Shown here: piece by piece, positions 45,747 through 55,060 of the stretch
Position numbering within the stretch: position 1 is the first letter of the stretch
Layout of the letters: each line of letters starts with the position of its first letter
Origin: Nitrospira sp.
GTDB lineage: Bacteria; Nitrospirota; Nitrospiria; Nitrospirales; Nitrospiraceae
Length of the DNA stretch: 64,000 nt
Direction of reading: 5' to 3'
Assembly: GCA_018242765.1 (NCBI GenBank)
Contig: JAFEBH010000017.1
Span: forward strand, 1 to 64,000
Translations under genes and position numbers: made by a program
Notes under the pieces: generated by a model
Seen by the model: the letters and a program-made list of their open reading frames with translations, nothing else
What the model was told of the DNA's origin: nothing
Database searches by the model: none

Positions 45747-46624
45747 GGAGTGCGATCCCCTGCCTGTGGTGTTGGTGTGACTGGAGGGCTCTGTAACCGG
45801 CGTTTGGCTTCGGCCCATAGCTCATCCATCTCAGCGAGTGTCATATCTGACATTTTTCTGCCTGCCTTGGCCGCTTGTGCTTCCACCAGGTGAAACCGAT
45901 CACTGAACCGATTGGTCGCTCGGCGCAGCGCGTCTTCAGGGTTTGTCTTAAGAAAGCGGGCCAAATTTACCAATGAAAAGAGGACATCGCCGAATTCTGC
46001 CTCTATGTCCTCACGGGCGCTCTGGTGTTCGGTTTGTGAGGCAACAGTGGCTTGTGCCAGTGCCACACGCAGTTCCCCGATTTCTTCCTGTATTTTTCCA
46101 AAGACCTGGTCAAGGCCTTCGTCAGTGTGTGGCCAATCGAATCCCACACGGGCCGCTCGTGCTTGAATTTGATAGGCGCGCAGTAATGCCGGCAAGATTT
46201 TGGGGACTCCCTCAAGGGCCGATTGGGGTTTGCCATCGGCCGCTCGTTCTGCGCGCTTGATCTCCTCCCATTGGGTCAACACCTGTTCGCTGCTCGACAC
46301 CCGTGCCTGCTCGCCGTTGAGCGTGAAGACATGCGGATGTCGCCGGATCAGCTTGGTGGCGAGCGTTTCCAGCACATCCTCGATGGAAAATGTTTTGGAC
46401 TCAGCCGCAATCTGGCTGTGGAACAATACTTGAAGCAGCACGTCTCCGAGTTCTTCTTGAAGCTTTCGGGGATCCCGTTGATCGATGGTTTCCAGGACTT
46501 CGTAGGTTTCCTCAAGAAGGTAAGGTTTCAGTGACTCATGAGTCTGTTTGCGGTCCCATGGGCATCCCTGTTCCGCACGCAGGGTTGCCATCACCTCGAC
46601 GACTTTGTCAAACCGTGCTGACAT
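45743..46624 (-). CDS. mazG: nucleoside triphosphate pyrophosphohydrolase
   Basis: A 293-residue MazG with the two tandem all-helical MazG domains. The first carries RAEQGCPWDRKQTHESLKPY and the EExxE-type magnesium motif LLEETYEVLE with ELGDVLLQVLFH. The second repeats the pattern (EIGELRVALAQ, EAEFGDVLFSLVNLARF). MazG hydrolyses NTPs, including damaged or non-canonical ones, to NMP and pyrophosphate. Its stop overlaps the start of the next gene. Confidence 0.93.
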   Translation of the reverse strand: MSARFDKVVEVMATLRAEQGCPWDRKQTHESLKPYLLEETYEVLETIDQRDPRKLQEELGDVLLQVLFHSQIAAESKTFSIEDVLETLATKLIRRHPHVFTLNGEQARVSSSEQVLTQWEEIKRAERAADGKPQSALEGVPKILPALLRAYQIQARAARVGFDWPHTDEGLDQVFGKIQEEIGELRVALAQATVASQTEHQSAREDIEAEFGDVLFSLVNLARFLKTNPEDALRRATNRFSDRFHLVEAQAAKAGRKMSDMTLAEMDELWAEAKRRLQSPPVTPTPQAGDRTP

Positions 46625-46773
46625 GGAAGGTTCCGATCTCCTCTGACCTGCTCCAAATTGTCGTCACTGTATACCGAGTGAGACCGTCTCTTCAATCTTG
46701 TTCATGGCTTGCGACGAGCTAGTTCCTATGGTAGGGTACCGACGAATTTCTCAACTCGGTGGGAGTAGGCCTT

Positions 46774-47163
46774 ATGGCAGAAGAACAGGGATTTGTTGTT
46801 CGGGATCGCAGAGCCAGTGGAGGCACAGAGGCTCCTCCTGTAGCGACTTCGACCGCCCATGCGTCGGGGTCGGTGGGAACGCCCCCGCCGGAATCCTCTC
46901 AATCGGCCCCACTCCCTCCGGTGACCTTTTCGTCCTTCGTCATTTCCCTCGGCTCATCCTCGCTCATGCTGATGGGGGAACAGCTGGATCCTCAACAGCC
47001 GTCCATGCCTGTGAACTTGCCGCAAGCCAAGGAAATCATCGATCTCTTATCCGTCCTGGAAGACAAGACCAAAGGCAATCTGACCCCTGACGAACAGACG
47101 GTTCTGCGCGACATGCTCTATGCCCTTCGTATGAAGTATGTCACGCTGGCTTCACCGAAGTAG
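46774..47163 (+). CDS. DUF1844 protein
   Basis: A 129-residue protein. A disordered Pro/Ser/Ala-rich N-terminus (about 1-50) precedes the DUF1844 domain: FSSFVISLGSSSLMLMGEQL, then LPQAKEIIDLLSVLEDKTKG, NLTPDEQTVLRDMLYALRM. The family is widespread and of unknown function. GGGAG upstream favours the ATG at 46774 over one 15 bases earlier. Confidence 0.85.
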   Translation: MAEEQGFVVRDRRASGGTEAPPVATSTAHASGSVGTPPPESSQSAPLPPVTFSSFVISLGSSSLMLMGEQLDPQQPSMPVNLPQAKEIIDLLSVLEDKTKGNLTPDEQTVLRDMLYALRMKYVTLASPK

Positions 47164-47304
47164 TCTCCCATCTCTTAGGTTTGTTGTCTTGCTCAGTTCC
47201 CGACACTGCTATTTGTGCGGTAGGTTTTGAGACTGCTTGGTATGTCGGCTATAGTGAGGGTCATACCTGTTACCCTGTCATGAGGGTGCGCAGAGGACAC
47301 GTGC

Positions 47305-49638
47305 ATGTCTGAGTTGAATCAGCCGAGCGGGACATTCAGGCGAGCCTCCGAAGAAGTCGACGATGTTCACCCCATCGTGTTCAGTCGGAGTATGCATCGG
47401 GCCTTGCCTGACCACTCACGGAAATTTGACCAGAAACCGCCCCACCTCCGTCCCGTTTGGATTGTTCTCATTCTTTTGATCCCTTGCGTCGCATTGACGC
47501 TGTATTACTCACAAGTGGTCGCACCGGGGAGTGAGGAAACCGGTTCATTCCTGCCTACGACCAGCTACGCGCTGGTGCTACTCCTGCTGAATTTGGACTT
47601 GATCGGCCTGGTGGTGCTGGTCCTCCTGCTGTCCAGAAATCTGATCAAGGCCTACTTTGAACGTCGACATCGGCTCGTAGGGTCGGGATTCCGAACGAAA
47701 CTGATCGCGGCGTTCATCGGCTTTTCGCTGATTCCCACCGTGCTGTTGGCTCTTGTGGCGAGCGGATTGGTGAACAAAGCCGTTGATGTCTGGTTCAGCG
47801 AACACATCGAAAAGGTCATGAAAGACTCCTATGAAGTGGCTCGAATGCAACATGCGGGGCATGTGGCGCTTGCCGTGAACAGTGCCAGGGCGATTTCTCA
47901 GGAATTATTTCGGGAGGATTTGCTGACACCGGTACAGCGAGATCTCTTGATTGCGGCCATGGCAAGGAAACGTATGGAGTATGGGGTGGCCGGGATCGAA
48001 GTGTTTTCGAACAGGATGGAGACCCTGACGAAAGCATTGGATACTCAGATTCCAACCGGTGTGCTGGATTTGCCGATCAGTCAATTGGTCTTACAAGTGA
48101 TTAACGGCAAGCAAGAGTTTACCTCGGTACAGGAGGCGCAAACCGGGAGATTGGTTCGCGCGGCGATTCCGGTGGCTTCCGCGAGCCGCCGGGGTGAGAT
48201 CGAGGGGGTCGTGGTCGTCGAGACGTACGTCCCGGAGTCGCTGTTGACAAAAATGGAGGGGATCGGTCGGCAGTATACAGAATATAAACAGATCAAGGCG
48301 ATGAAAAACCCGATTAAGGCAGGGGCATACTTGTTTGTTGGGGTGGTGACCGTCTTAATTCTCTTCAGCGCCACGTGGTTCGGGTTCTATGTGGCCCGTG
48401 GCATCACCGTTCCCATTCAACGTTTGGCGGAGGCCACAGAGGCGGTGGCCCAAGGAGATCTCACGGTTCAGATCGATGCCAAAGCAACGGATGAAATCGG
48501 GACACTGATCGCGTCGTTCAATCGCATGACGCAGGACCTGCAAGGGAGTAAGTCCAAACTGGAGGAGACGAACCTGACGCTGCGACATACGAACGTCGAG
48601 CTGGATCGGCGCCGAGCCTACATTGAAACGGTGGTGGACACGATTGCCGCCGGCCTCTTGTCGATTGATCGTAACGGGGTGATCACCACCTTCAATCCAT
48701 CGGCAGAGCGCATCTTGGGCCTCGCCGGGGATCAATTGAGAGGGCGACCGGCCAATGAGGTCTTCAAGGAGTTTGGGTTGGACTTGTTTCAGACGGCCTA
48801 TGACCGTATGTTGGGCGATGAGCGCGACGACTTTGATCTGGAGGGCCAACTGGATGTTCAGGGGAAGTTGCTCACGATCGGCTTAAAGGGGTCTCGAATG
48901 CGGGACGAGGCCAGCAAGGATCTCGGATTTGTGTTGGTCTTCGAAGATCTGACGGAGTTGATCAAGGCGCAGAAAGTCGCGGCTTGGCAGGAGGTGGCCA
49001 AGCGGGTTGCGCATGAAATCAAGAATCCGCTCACGCCGATTCAATTGTCGGCCCAGCGGTTGCGCAAGAAGTTCTTCGAGAAATCTCCGGATCTCGACCG
49101 GGTTTTTGATGATGCGACGAATGTCATCATCAACGAAGTCGGCAGTCTCAAACAGATGTTGGACGAGTTTTCCAAATTCGCCCGGCTGCCTGCTCCACAA
49201 ATGATGCGACAATCGCTGCACGACGTGCTCCGTGACGTGGTGACGTTGTATCGTGAGGCGCAGAAGGATATCCAGTTTATCGTCGAGCTGGATGAAACGT
49301 TGCCGCTCATCAATTTTGATCGCGAACAGCTACGGCGGGTATTTGTGAATCTGTTCGACAATGCCGTTCAAGCGATGAGTCAGCGCGGGAGACTCTGGGT
49401 CGGTACGCGATACGACACGAAACGCCGACGTGCCGTGGTGGCTGTCGCGGACGAAGGTCCCGGTATTGCTCCAGAGGATCATGACAAACTGTTTGTGCCG
49501 TATTTTACCCGCAAGAAAACGGGAACCGGATTGGGATTGGCAATCGTTCGCCGAATAATCACCGATCACGAAGGACAGATCCAGGTAGGCAACAATCAGC
49601 CGAGAGGCGCCGTGTTTAAGTTCGATCTCCCGGTATAG
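47305..49638 (+). CDS. NtrY-like sensor histidine kinase
   Basis: A 777-residue membrane kinase. Order: transmembrane helices (about 50-70, 88-115, 130-155), a periplasmic region, a further helix (about 345-367), HAMP (about 370-425, GITVPIQRLAEATEAVAQGD), PAS (about 440-555), HisKA with the phospho-acceptor in AKRVAHEIKNPLTPIQL (about 569) and HATPase (ADEGPGIAP, KKTGTGLGLAIVRR). This is the NtrY layout. It is followed by a response regulator of NtrX type, and the pair probably controls nitrogen- or envelope-related genes. Confidence 0.9.
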   Translation: MSELNQPSGTFRRASEEVDDVHPIVFSRSMHRALPDHSRKFDQKPPHLRPVWIVLILLIPCVALTLYYSQVVAPGSEETGSFLPTTSYALVLLLLNLDLIGLVVLVLLLSRNLIKAYFERRHRLVGSGFRTKLIAAFIGFSLIPTVLLALVASGLVNKAVDVWFSEHIEKVMKDSYEVARMQHAGHVALAVNSARAISQELFREDLLTPVQRDLLIAAMARKRMEYGVAGIEVFSNRMETLTKALDTQIPTGVLDLPISQLVLQVINGKQEFTSVQEAQTGRLVRAAIPVASASRRGEIEGVVVVETYVPESLLTKMEGIGRQYTEYKQIKAMKNPIKAGAYLFVGVVTVLILFSATWFGFYVARGITVPIQRLAEATEAVAQGDLTVQIDAKATDEIGTLIASFNRMTQDLQGSKSKLEETNLTLRHTNVELDRRRAYIETVVDTIAAGLLSIDRNGVITTFNPSAERILGLAGDQLRGRPANEVFKEFGLDLFQTAYDRMLGDERDDFDLEGQLDVQGKLLTIGLKGSRMRDEASKDLGFVLVFEDLTELIKAQKVAAWQEVAKRVAHEIKNPLTPIQLSAQRLRKKFFEKSPDLDRVFDDATNVIINEVGSLKQMLDEFSKFARLPAPQMMRQSLHDVLRDVVTLYREAQKDIQFIVELDETLPLINFDREQLRRVFVNLFDNAVQAMSQRGRLWVGTRYDTKRRRAVVAVADEGPGIAPEDHDKLFVPYFTRKKTGTGLGLAIVRRIITDHEGQIQVGNNQPRGAVFKFDLPV

Positions 49639-49720
49639 CAAGATGAGTGGTGGGTCATACGACAGCTGAGATGGGGAACGGCTGCCGACCGATTGTCGAT
49701 GTTTCCTGGAGGGGGGGTAG

Positions 49721-51112
49721 ATGTCAGCATCGATTTTGATCGTGGATGATGAGGAGGCCATTCGGACGTCGCTGCGAAGTATCCTTGAAGATGAGGGATA
49801 TGAAGTCGCTGTTGCAGCCAATGGACTTGAAGCGCTGAAGATCTATGGAACGGATCCTCCGGACCTCATGATCCTGGATATTTGGATGCCGGAGATGGAT
49901 GGTCTGGAAACCTTGCGACGAGTAAAGGAGTTTGTGCCAACGACTCAAGTGATGATGATATCTGGTCATGGCTCCATCGAAACGGCGGTGAAGGCGATTA
50001 AGCTGGGAGCGTATGACTATATTGAGAAGCCGTTGTCGCTGGAAAACGTGACGTTTCGCGTGAAACAGGCATTGGAGCAGTATCGATTGGCTCAGGAGAA
50101 TCGGGCGTTACGGAGTAAGGTTGAGAGAAAGTTTGAGCTGGTCGGGCAATCTCCGGTGATGCAGCGTCTGAGAGCGCTCATCGAAACGGCCGGTCCGACA
50201 AATAGTCGGGTCCTGATCGGGGGAGAGAATGGAACCGGAAAGGAGCTTGTTGCCAGAGCGATTCATCTCCATAGCACGAGATCGGACCATCCCTTTGTGG
50301 CGGTGAATTGTGCCGCCATTCCTGAAACTTTGATCGAGAGTGAGCTGTTCGGCCACGAGAAGGGTTCCTTTACGGGTGCCATATCCATGAAACGGGGACA
50401 GTTCGAACAGGCCGACGGCGGCACGCTCTTTCTCGATGAGATCGGTGACATGAGCCTCAGTACGCAGGCCAAAGTCTTGCGCGCCTTGCAAGAACAGCAG
50501 TTTACGCGAGTCGGTGGAACGAAGTTGATGAAGGTGGATGTGCGGGTGTTGGCCGCGTCCAATAAGGACTTAGAAAAAGAAATTAGCAAGGGGCAATTCC
50601 GAGAAGATTTGTACTACCGCCTCAATGTCGTTCCGATCGTGGTCGCGCCGTTGCGAGAGCGACGAGAAGATATTCCGGCGCTCATCCAACATTTCATGAA
50701 GTTGCACGCCGAAGAACAGGGGCTGCGGATGAAGGACGTGTCACCGGAAGCGATGGGTGTCTTTCAGCAATACGACTGGCCGGGAAATATCCGGGAACTT
50801 CGCAATTTGATTGAGCGGCTTATGATCATGGTGCCGAGTGTTGTCATTGAAGCCGCACAGGCCACGCTCTCGTTACAGGGCCGGACTACGGGTGTTGTTT
50901 CGGCCAATGCCTCTGCGGCGCCCCCGCTTCTGGCCAAATCCTACGATTCACTTCGGGATGCTCGGAACGCCTTCGAAAAGGAATACATCAGCCGAAAGCT
51001 GCGGGAGCACCATTGGAATATTTCCCGGACGGCTGATGATCTCAAGATCGAGCGGAGTCATCTTCACCGAAAGATCAAGCTATTGGATGTGGAGATGCGA
51101 CCGGAAGGGTAA
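49721..51112 (+). CDS. NtrX-like sigma-54 response regulator
   Basis: A 463-residue regulator: receiver domain (SASILIVDDEEAIRTSLRS, phospho-acceptor Asp in LMILDIWMPEMDG, conserved Lys in YIEKPLSLENV), AAA+ domain and a Fis-type DNA-binding end (TADDLKIERSHLHRKIKLL). Two positions differ from the commonest bEBP sequences: Walker A reads GENGTGKE and the sigma-54 loop reads GSFTGA rather than GAFTGA. The loop change could weaken or alter sigma-54 contact. It follows the NtrY-like kinase by 83 bases and is its obvious partner. Confidence 0.9.
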   Translation: MSASILIVDDEEAIRTSLRSILEDEGYEVAVAANGLEALKIYGTDPPDLMILDIWMPEMDGLETLRRVKEFVPTTQVMMISGHGSIETAVKAIKLGAYDYIEKPLSLENVTFRVKQALEQYRLAQENRALRSKVERKFELVGQSPVMQRLRALIETAGPTNSRVLIGGENGTGKELVARAIHLHSTRSDHPFVAVNCAAIPETLIESELFGHEKGSFTGAISMKRGQFEQADGGTLFLDEIGDMSLSTQAKVLRALQEQQFTRVGGTKLMKVDVRVLAASNKDLEKEISKGQFREDLYYRLNVVPIVVAPLRERREDIPALIQHFMKLHAEEQGLRMKDVSPEAMGVFQQYDWPGNIRELRNLIERLMIMVPSVVIEAAQATLSLQGRTTGVVSANASAAPPLLAKSYDSLRDARNAFEKEYISRKLREHHWNISRTADDLKIERSHLHRKIKLLDVEMRPEG

Positions 51113-51285
51113 GGGATGTAGGGCGCATCTCTCGCGTATTATGCAGCTCATGCATGAGTGCTCTCGTAAATGAATCGAAGTTCACGACGATCGCATGCGT
51201 TGACCTCTCCGGTACCCTTCGATAAGATGCGGCTCCTAGTCACTGCTTCCTGTTGAATCACCATAGACGATGTGACGCTCTCATT

Positions 51286-52323
51286 ATGACAACCTATCGC
51301 GATGCCGGTGTGGATATCGATGCGGGTGATGAATTCGTCGATCGCATTAAGCCGCTCGTTCGATCGACGTTTCGTCCTGAAGTCCTGACCGACTTGGGAG
51401 GCTTTGGCGGGCTTTTTGGTTTTCAAGCCGGCAAATATAAAGATCCTGTCCTCGTTTCTGGAACGGATGGAGTCGGGACCAAACTGAAGATTGCCTTCAT
51501 GCTGGATAAGCACGACACCGTCGGCATCGATCTGGTGGCGATGTGTGTGAATGATATTGCGGTGAGTGGGGCGGAACCGCTGTTCTTTTTGGACTATTTC
51601 GCGACCGGGAAGTTGTCTGTCTCGAAGGCTCGTGAAGTGATTGCTGGGATCGCCGAAGGCTGCCGTCAAGCCGGCTGTGCGCTGATCGGAGGAGAAACCG
51701 CTGAGATGCCGTCATTCTATCCCGAGGGGGAGTACGACCTGGCCGGCTTTGCCGTAGGTGCCGTGGATCGTCCCAAGATTATTGATGGTCGGCACATTAT
51801 GCCCGGGGATGTGATCATCGGTGTGGCCTCTTCGGGGCTCCATAGTAACGGCTACTCTCTGGCCCGGCGCGTTCTGTTCGAACAAGCCAAGTTGAGCGTG
51901 ACCAGCCGCCTGGCTGAGCTTGATGGATCCATCGGGGAGGTGCTCCTGACACCGACTCGGATTTATGCAAAGCAGATTTTGGCGCTTGTTGAACAGTTTC
52001 CCATTAAAGGGATCGCGCATATCACGGGGGGGGGAATTACGGAGAATTTGCCACGCGTGTTTCCAAAAGGAGTCCGGGCAAGAATTACTCGCACGGCCTG
52101 GCCGGTGTCGCCGATCTTCGACGTGATGAGTCGTGTGGGACGGATCGATCGAGAAGAGATGTACAGGGTGTTCAACATGGGGATCGGGTTGATTTTCGTA
52201 GTCCCTCCTGATGCAGTGCCTGGCGTGCTGGCTCAAGCCGCAACACTGGGAGACCGGGGTTGGCAGATCGGCGAGATCGTGTCTTCTACCGGAGAGGAAC
52301 CGGAGGTCGAGTATGTCGACTAG
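51286..52323 (+). CDS. purM: phosphoribosylformylglycinamidine cyclo-ligase
   Basis: A 345-residue AIR synthetase, which converts FGAM to AIR with ATP in purine synthesis. Landmarks are the nucleotide-binding region VSGTDGVGTKLKIAF, the metal-binding segment DLVAMCVNDIAVSGAEPLFF and the GGETAEMPSFYPEGEYDLAG loop. Length is typical. It overlaps purN, so the two make an operon. The start at MTTYRDAGVDI follows family length, although no strong ribosome-binding site is visible. Confidence 0.95.
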   Translation: MTTYRDAGVDIDAGDEFVDRIKPLVRSTFRPEVLTDLGGFGGLFGFQAGKYKDPVLVSGTDGVGTKLKIAFMLDKHDTVGIDLVAMCVNDIAVSGAEPLFFLDYFATGKLSVSKAREVIAGIAEGCRQAGCALIGGETAEMPSFYPEGEYDLAGFAVGAVDRPKIIDGRHIMPGDVIIGVASSGLHSNGYSLARRVLFEQAKLSVTSRLAELDGSIGEVLLTPTRIYAKQILALVEQFPIKGIAHITGGGITENLPRVFPKGVRARITRTAWPVSPIFDVMSRVGRIDREEMYRVFNMGIGLIFVVPPDAVPGVLAQAATLGDRGWQIGEIVSSTGEEPEVEYVD

Positions 52324-52987
52324 CCGAACGACCCCATTACGTGTGGCGGTGCTGGCATCCGGCCGTGGCTCCAACCTGCAAGCCGTTATCGATGGAATTG
52401 AAGCAGGGCAAGTTCAAGCTCAGATCGTTGCCGTTATCAGTAATAAGAAGGACGCCGTCGCCCTGGAGCGGGCTCGGAAGCATGGGCTCAAAGATCTGTT
52501 TGTGGATCCCAAGCCCTTTGCGGGGAAACCTGACAGTCGTGAGGCCTACGATCGTGCCTTGTTGGAAATCCTTCAGCAGCATAGTGTCGAACTGGTCTTG
52601 CTTGCAGGCTATATGAAAATAGTCACGGCGGTTTTGGTCAATGCCTATGCTGATCGCATGATGAACATTCACCCTTCGCTGCTGCCGTCCTTCCCTGGAT
52701 TGGAGGTGCAGAAGAAGGCCATCGAGTGGGGTTGCAAGTTGGCCGGATGCACCGTGCATTTCGTGACGGAAGGAGTGGATGAGGGGCCGATCATCATCCA
52801 AGCGGCTGTGCCGATCCTTGACACGGATACCTCCGAAACCCTTTCCGCCAGAATACTTGTGCAGGAACACAACATCTATCCTCGAGCCGTACAGCTCTTC
52901 GCCGAAGGTCGACTCAGAGTGGACGGACGCCGAGTTTTTATCGATGTAGCCAAGTCAGATGGCGAGGCGATCATCAGTCTATCGTAG
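52313..52987 (+). CDS. purN: phosphoribosylglycinamide formyltransferase
   Basis: A 224-residue GAR transformylase using 10-formyl-THF. It has the N-terminal VAVLASGRGSNLQAVIDGIE, the catalytic Asn/His segment MMNIHPSLLPSFPGL and GCTVHFVTEGVDEGPIIIQA around the catalytic Asp. The ATG lies within the last codons of purM, with GGAGG upstream, so translation is coupled. It ends 380 bases before the unusual cluster. Confidence 0.95.
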   Translation: MSTSRTTPLRVAVLASGRGSNLQAVIDGIEAGQVQAQIVAVISNKKDAVALERARKHGLKDLFVDPKPFAGKPDSREAYDRALLEILQQHSVELVLLAGYMKIVTAVLVNAYADRMMNIHPSLLPSFPGLEVQKKAIEWGCKLAGCTVHFVTEGVDEGPIIIQAAVPILDTDTSETLSARILVQEHNIYPRAVQLFAEGRLRVDGRRVFIDVAKSDGEAIISLS

Positions 52988-53094
52988 CGCGGCGTAGTGC
53001 GCTCTTGCCGTTGTTTTCATCTTTTCCCTGCCTCACGTCGTTGATCCAACAATCCCGAGAAATTCAGACGCATCGTTCACTTTTGATACATTTA

Positions 53095-53144
53095 TTGGGC
53101 ATGAAGTTCGTGATGTCCATCATAATATTTATATTGATGCCCAA
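53095..53144. promoter_or_regulatory. putative enhancer dyad
   Basis: TTGGGCAT (53095-53102) and ATGCCCAA (53137-53144) are perfect inverted copies separated by 34 mostly AT-rich bases. They lie about 190-240 bases upstream of the predicted sigma-54 start, a suitable place for a bEBP binding site. The spacing is wide for a single dimer, so cooperative binding or chance remain possible. Confidence 0.35.
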
Positions 53145-53306
53145 CCGTATACATGCCAAATAGTTGAGACGTACTGCAGTCTTTTACCTGCCATAAACTT
53201 CATGACTTTCAATCCCCGTGATCTTCTCGGGCGTGTCGGTTCGAATTGATCTCATCTCCTTATAAAACGCGATATTGACAGCAATCTTCCTTTCTGTAGG
53301 GCCAGC

Positions 53307-53322
53307 TAGCACAGGGCTTGCT
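53307..53322 (+). promoter_or_regulatory. candidate sigma-54 promoter of the cluster
   Basis: TAGCACAGGGCTTGCT matches the TGGCACG-N4-TTGCW consensus at most positions: the -12 TTGCT is perfect and only one G of the -24 GG is changed to A. The predicted start is near 53333, about 35 bases before the first gene. A sigma-54 activator gene ends the cluster. The changed -24 base lowers confidence. Confidence 0.5.
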
Positions 53323-53367
53323 TTGGCTTGTTTCAAACAGAAAACCGAATGAACGAATGAAGGATGT

Positions 53368-54273
53368 ATGGACAGGCCATTGAACATCACTCTGCAACAG
53401 ATCCCGAGTGGGTATCAGGGTACAGTACGAACGCTCAAACATATCATCGATCTGGTTAAACAAGGGGCGAAGGACTTTCATGTACGTCAGACCGCGATTG
53501 ACATCCTGTTACAACGAGGCATCAGAGCCAAAGACTACTTGGGTGAGGTTAAAGCGCTGTTCGAATGGGTACAGCAGAACATCCGTTATACCAAAGACAC
53601 GTTTCGAGTAGAGGTGCTTCACTCAGCCAGACGGATGTTGGAACTCCGTGCAGGGGACTGCGACGACATGTCGATCCTATTGGGAGCGATGTTGGAGTCA
53701 ATTGGCCATCCTGTACGGTTGGTGATCATCGGGCCGGATCCACTCAAACAAGATCTCTTTACGCATATTTATCTTGAGGTTTTTCACAAGGGTTGCTGGA
53801 TCTCGCTGGATGCCACCATGCCCTATCCGATGGGCTGGGCACCGAAGACATTCGTTAAAAAGATCATCGCGATGGAAAGGAGACCAAGCATGATGTCAGC
53901 AGACATGGATCTACATGGCTTCGGGGCGGAGCTAGAAGTCCCGACGTGGCTGAGAAGTCTGATCCGGGCAATAAGAAGCGAGGCGATACGGCCAAAAGAC
54001 GAGCGAGTGAGGTCACTCTGGAATGAATTGAGAAAGCGGCAGCAGTTAAGCACGCACCCATGGATCAAGGAAGTTCTACAGCGTATTTGGACGAAGGGAC
54101 TTGCTGCTCGTCCACGCCCACTGACGACGGAAAAACTGGTAACGCGTCTGCGACAGATCGGTCTTCTTCCTCCGAGGGGAACTGGTCCAGCGGCACATCA
54201 TCCTAGACGACCTCCAATGGTCATGCGGCCGGTGCGGGTTGTCCCGGTCAGACCGGTGCGGGCACATCGATAA
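53368..54273 (+). CDS. transglutaminase-like cysteine peptidase-fold protein
   Basis: A 301-residue protein, first gene of the cluster. The N-terminal 160 residues form a transglutaminase-like core with a complete triad: Cys98 in RAGDCDDMSILLGAMLESIG, His133 in LFTHIYLEVF and Asp148 in CWISLDATMP. The C-terminal part is basic and ends in a Pro/Arg-rich tail. Such domains cut or cross-link peptides or peptidoglycan stems; similar proteins occur in phage and envelope gene sets. No signal peptide. It could cross-link or process the structural proteins encoded next. AAGGA lies close to the ATG. Confidence 0.8.
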   Translation: MDRPLNITLQQIPSGYQGTVRTLKHIIDLVKQGAKDFHVRQTAIDILLQRGIRAKDYLGEVKALFEWVQQNIRYTKDTFRVEVLHSARRMLELRAGDCDDMSILLGAMLESIGHPVRLVIIGPDPLKQDLFTHIYLEVFHKGCWISLDATMPYPMGWAPKTFVKKIIAMERRPSMMSADMDLHGFGAELEVPTWLRSLIRAIRSEAIRPKDERVRSLWNELRKRQQLSTHPWIKEVLQRIWTKGLAARPRPLTTEKLVTRLRQIGLLPPRGTGPAAHHPRRPPMVMRPVRVVPVRPVRAHR

Positions 54274-54286
54274 GGGGTATGCCGAA

Positions 54287-54652
54287 ATGGCCTGTACCTG
54301 TTCGAAGTGTGTGGCCTATGGAGATAGTAAGGTCTTTCCTGTGGGCGCGGGTATCAATACCGTGCAGCTCCAGCACATGCAACGAGGGATTGATCTCTAT
54401 AGCTTGTTCAATAGTTTTGGACCGTCCGGTGTAAAGGTGGTGGATCATTCTCGCGTCATGCCACCCATTGTTGTCGAGCTGGGCGAATTGGTCGGCGTGA
54501 TGTATCGCTCCGACAAAGGACGGCCTGGCCGACCGCGTACCTACATTCATCGGATGGAAGACCCACCGCATCTGGTCAGTAATGTAGAGGGGACGCAACT
54601 CTATATTGTGGGCGGCAGTTATCGAGTTACGTCTCGAGGAATAGAAGGCTAG
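54287..54652 (+). CDS. hypothetical cluster protein with CxCxxC start
   Basis: A 121-residue protein beginning MACTCSKCVAYG, with three closely spaced cysteines, and ending LYIVGGSYRVTSRGIEG. The middle (VELGELVGVMYRSDKGRPGR) looks beta-rich. I do not recognise it. AAGGGG eight bases upstream fixes the start; an earlier in-frame codon overlaps the previous gene. The tight gap of 13 bases from the transglutaminase-like gene says operon. Confidence 0.65.
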   Translation: MACTCSKCVAYGDSKVFPVGAGINTVQLQHMQRGIDLYSLFNSFGPSGVKVVDHSRVMPPIVVELGELVGVMYRSDKGRPGRPRTYIHRMEDPPHLVSNVEGTQLYIVGGSYRVTSRGIEG

Positions 54653-54721
54653 AGCAGGGAGACGCATGTTCGCGAAGCTCTGAGCTGTTGATTTGTGGGG
54701 TAGAGGAAGAAAGGAAATGCC

Positions 54722-55030
54722 ATGAAACGAGATCGACGGCTTGGCCTAGATGAATTGATGATTGTGAACCCCAGTTCATCAAGAATGAAAGCGATGTATC
54801 TGGGCGATGACGGCAGGTTGTACGAAGTGGAAGGTCTGAGTGAGGACGAGGGGTTTCATGCATGGCGACAATTTGAAGAAATCAGTTCGCTGTACGAAGT
54901 GCACGGGATTGAGGAAGATTCGGTCGCACTTGGTGACGAGCTAGACGAAGTCTTCGAGGAAGATAAGGTTCGTGCAGTCGGCCAGTATTTCCTTGGGACC
55001 GACGGCACATTGTACGGAGTTGAGTTGTAA
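54722..55030 (+). CDS. acidic YLGDDG-repeat protein
   Basis: A 102-residue acidic protein built from one recurring motif, aromatic-LG-x-DG-x-LY-x-V: YLGDDGRLYEVEGLSEDEGF (about 26-45), a shorter SLYEVHGIEED and a terminal YFLGTDGTLYGVEL. The same motif occurs three times in the larger protein at 55763. Each looks like a small beta-hairpin module. No known domain. AAAGGAAA upstream supports the start. Confidence 0.7.
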   Translation: MKRDRRLGLDELMIVNPSSSRMKAMYLGDDGRLYEVEGLSEDEGFHAWRQFEEISSLYEVHGIEEDSVALGDELDEVFEEDKVRAVGQYFLGTDGTLYGVEL

Positions 55031-55060
55031 GACGGTTGTTGAATACTAAAGGAGGTTGTC

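Larger units (their letters stand above)
52988..53367. other. promoter region of the 53-64 kb cluster
   Basis: A region of 380 bases, locally AT rich (53085-53160), containing no gene I can support. It holds a perfect 8-bp inverted repeat and a sigma-54-type promoter, listed separately, and probably controls the whole downstream cluster. Confidence 0.6.
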
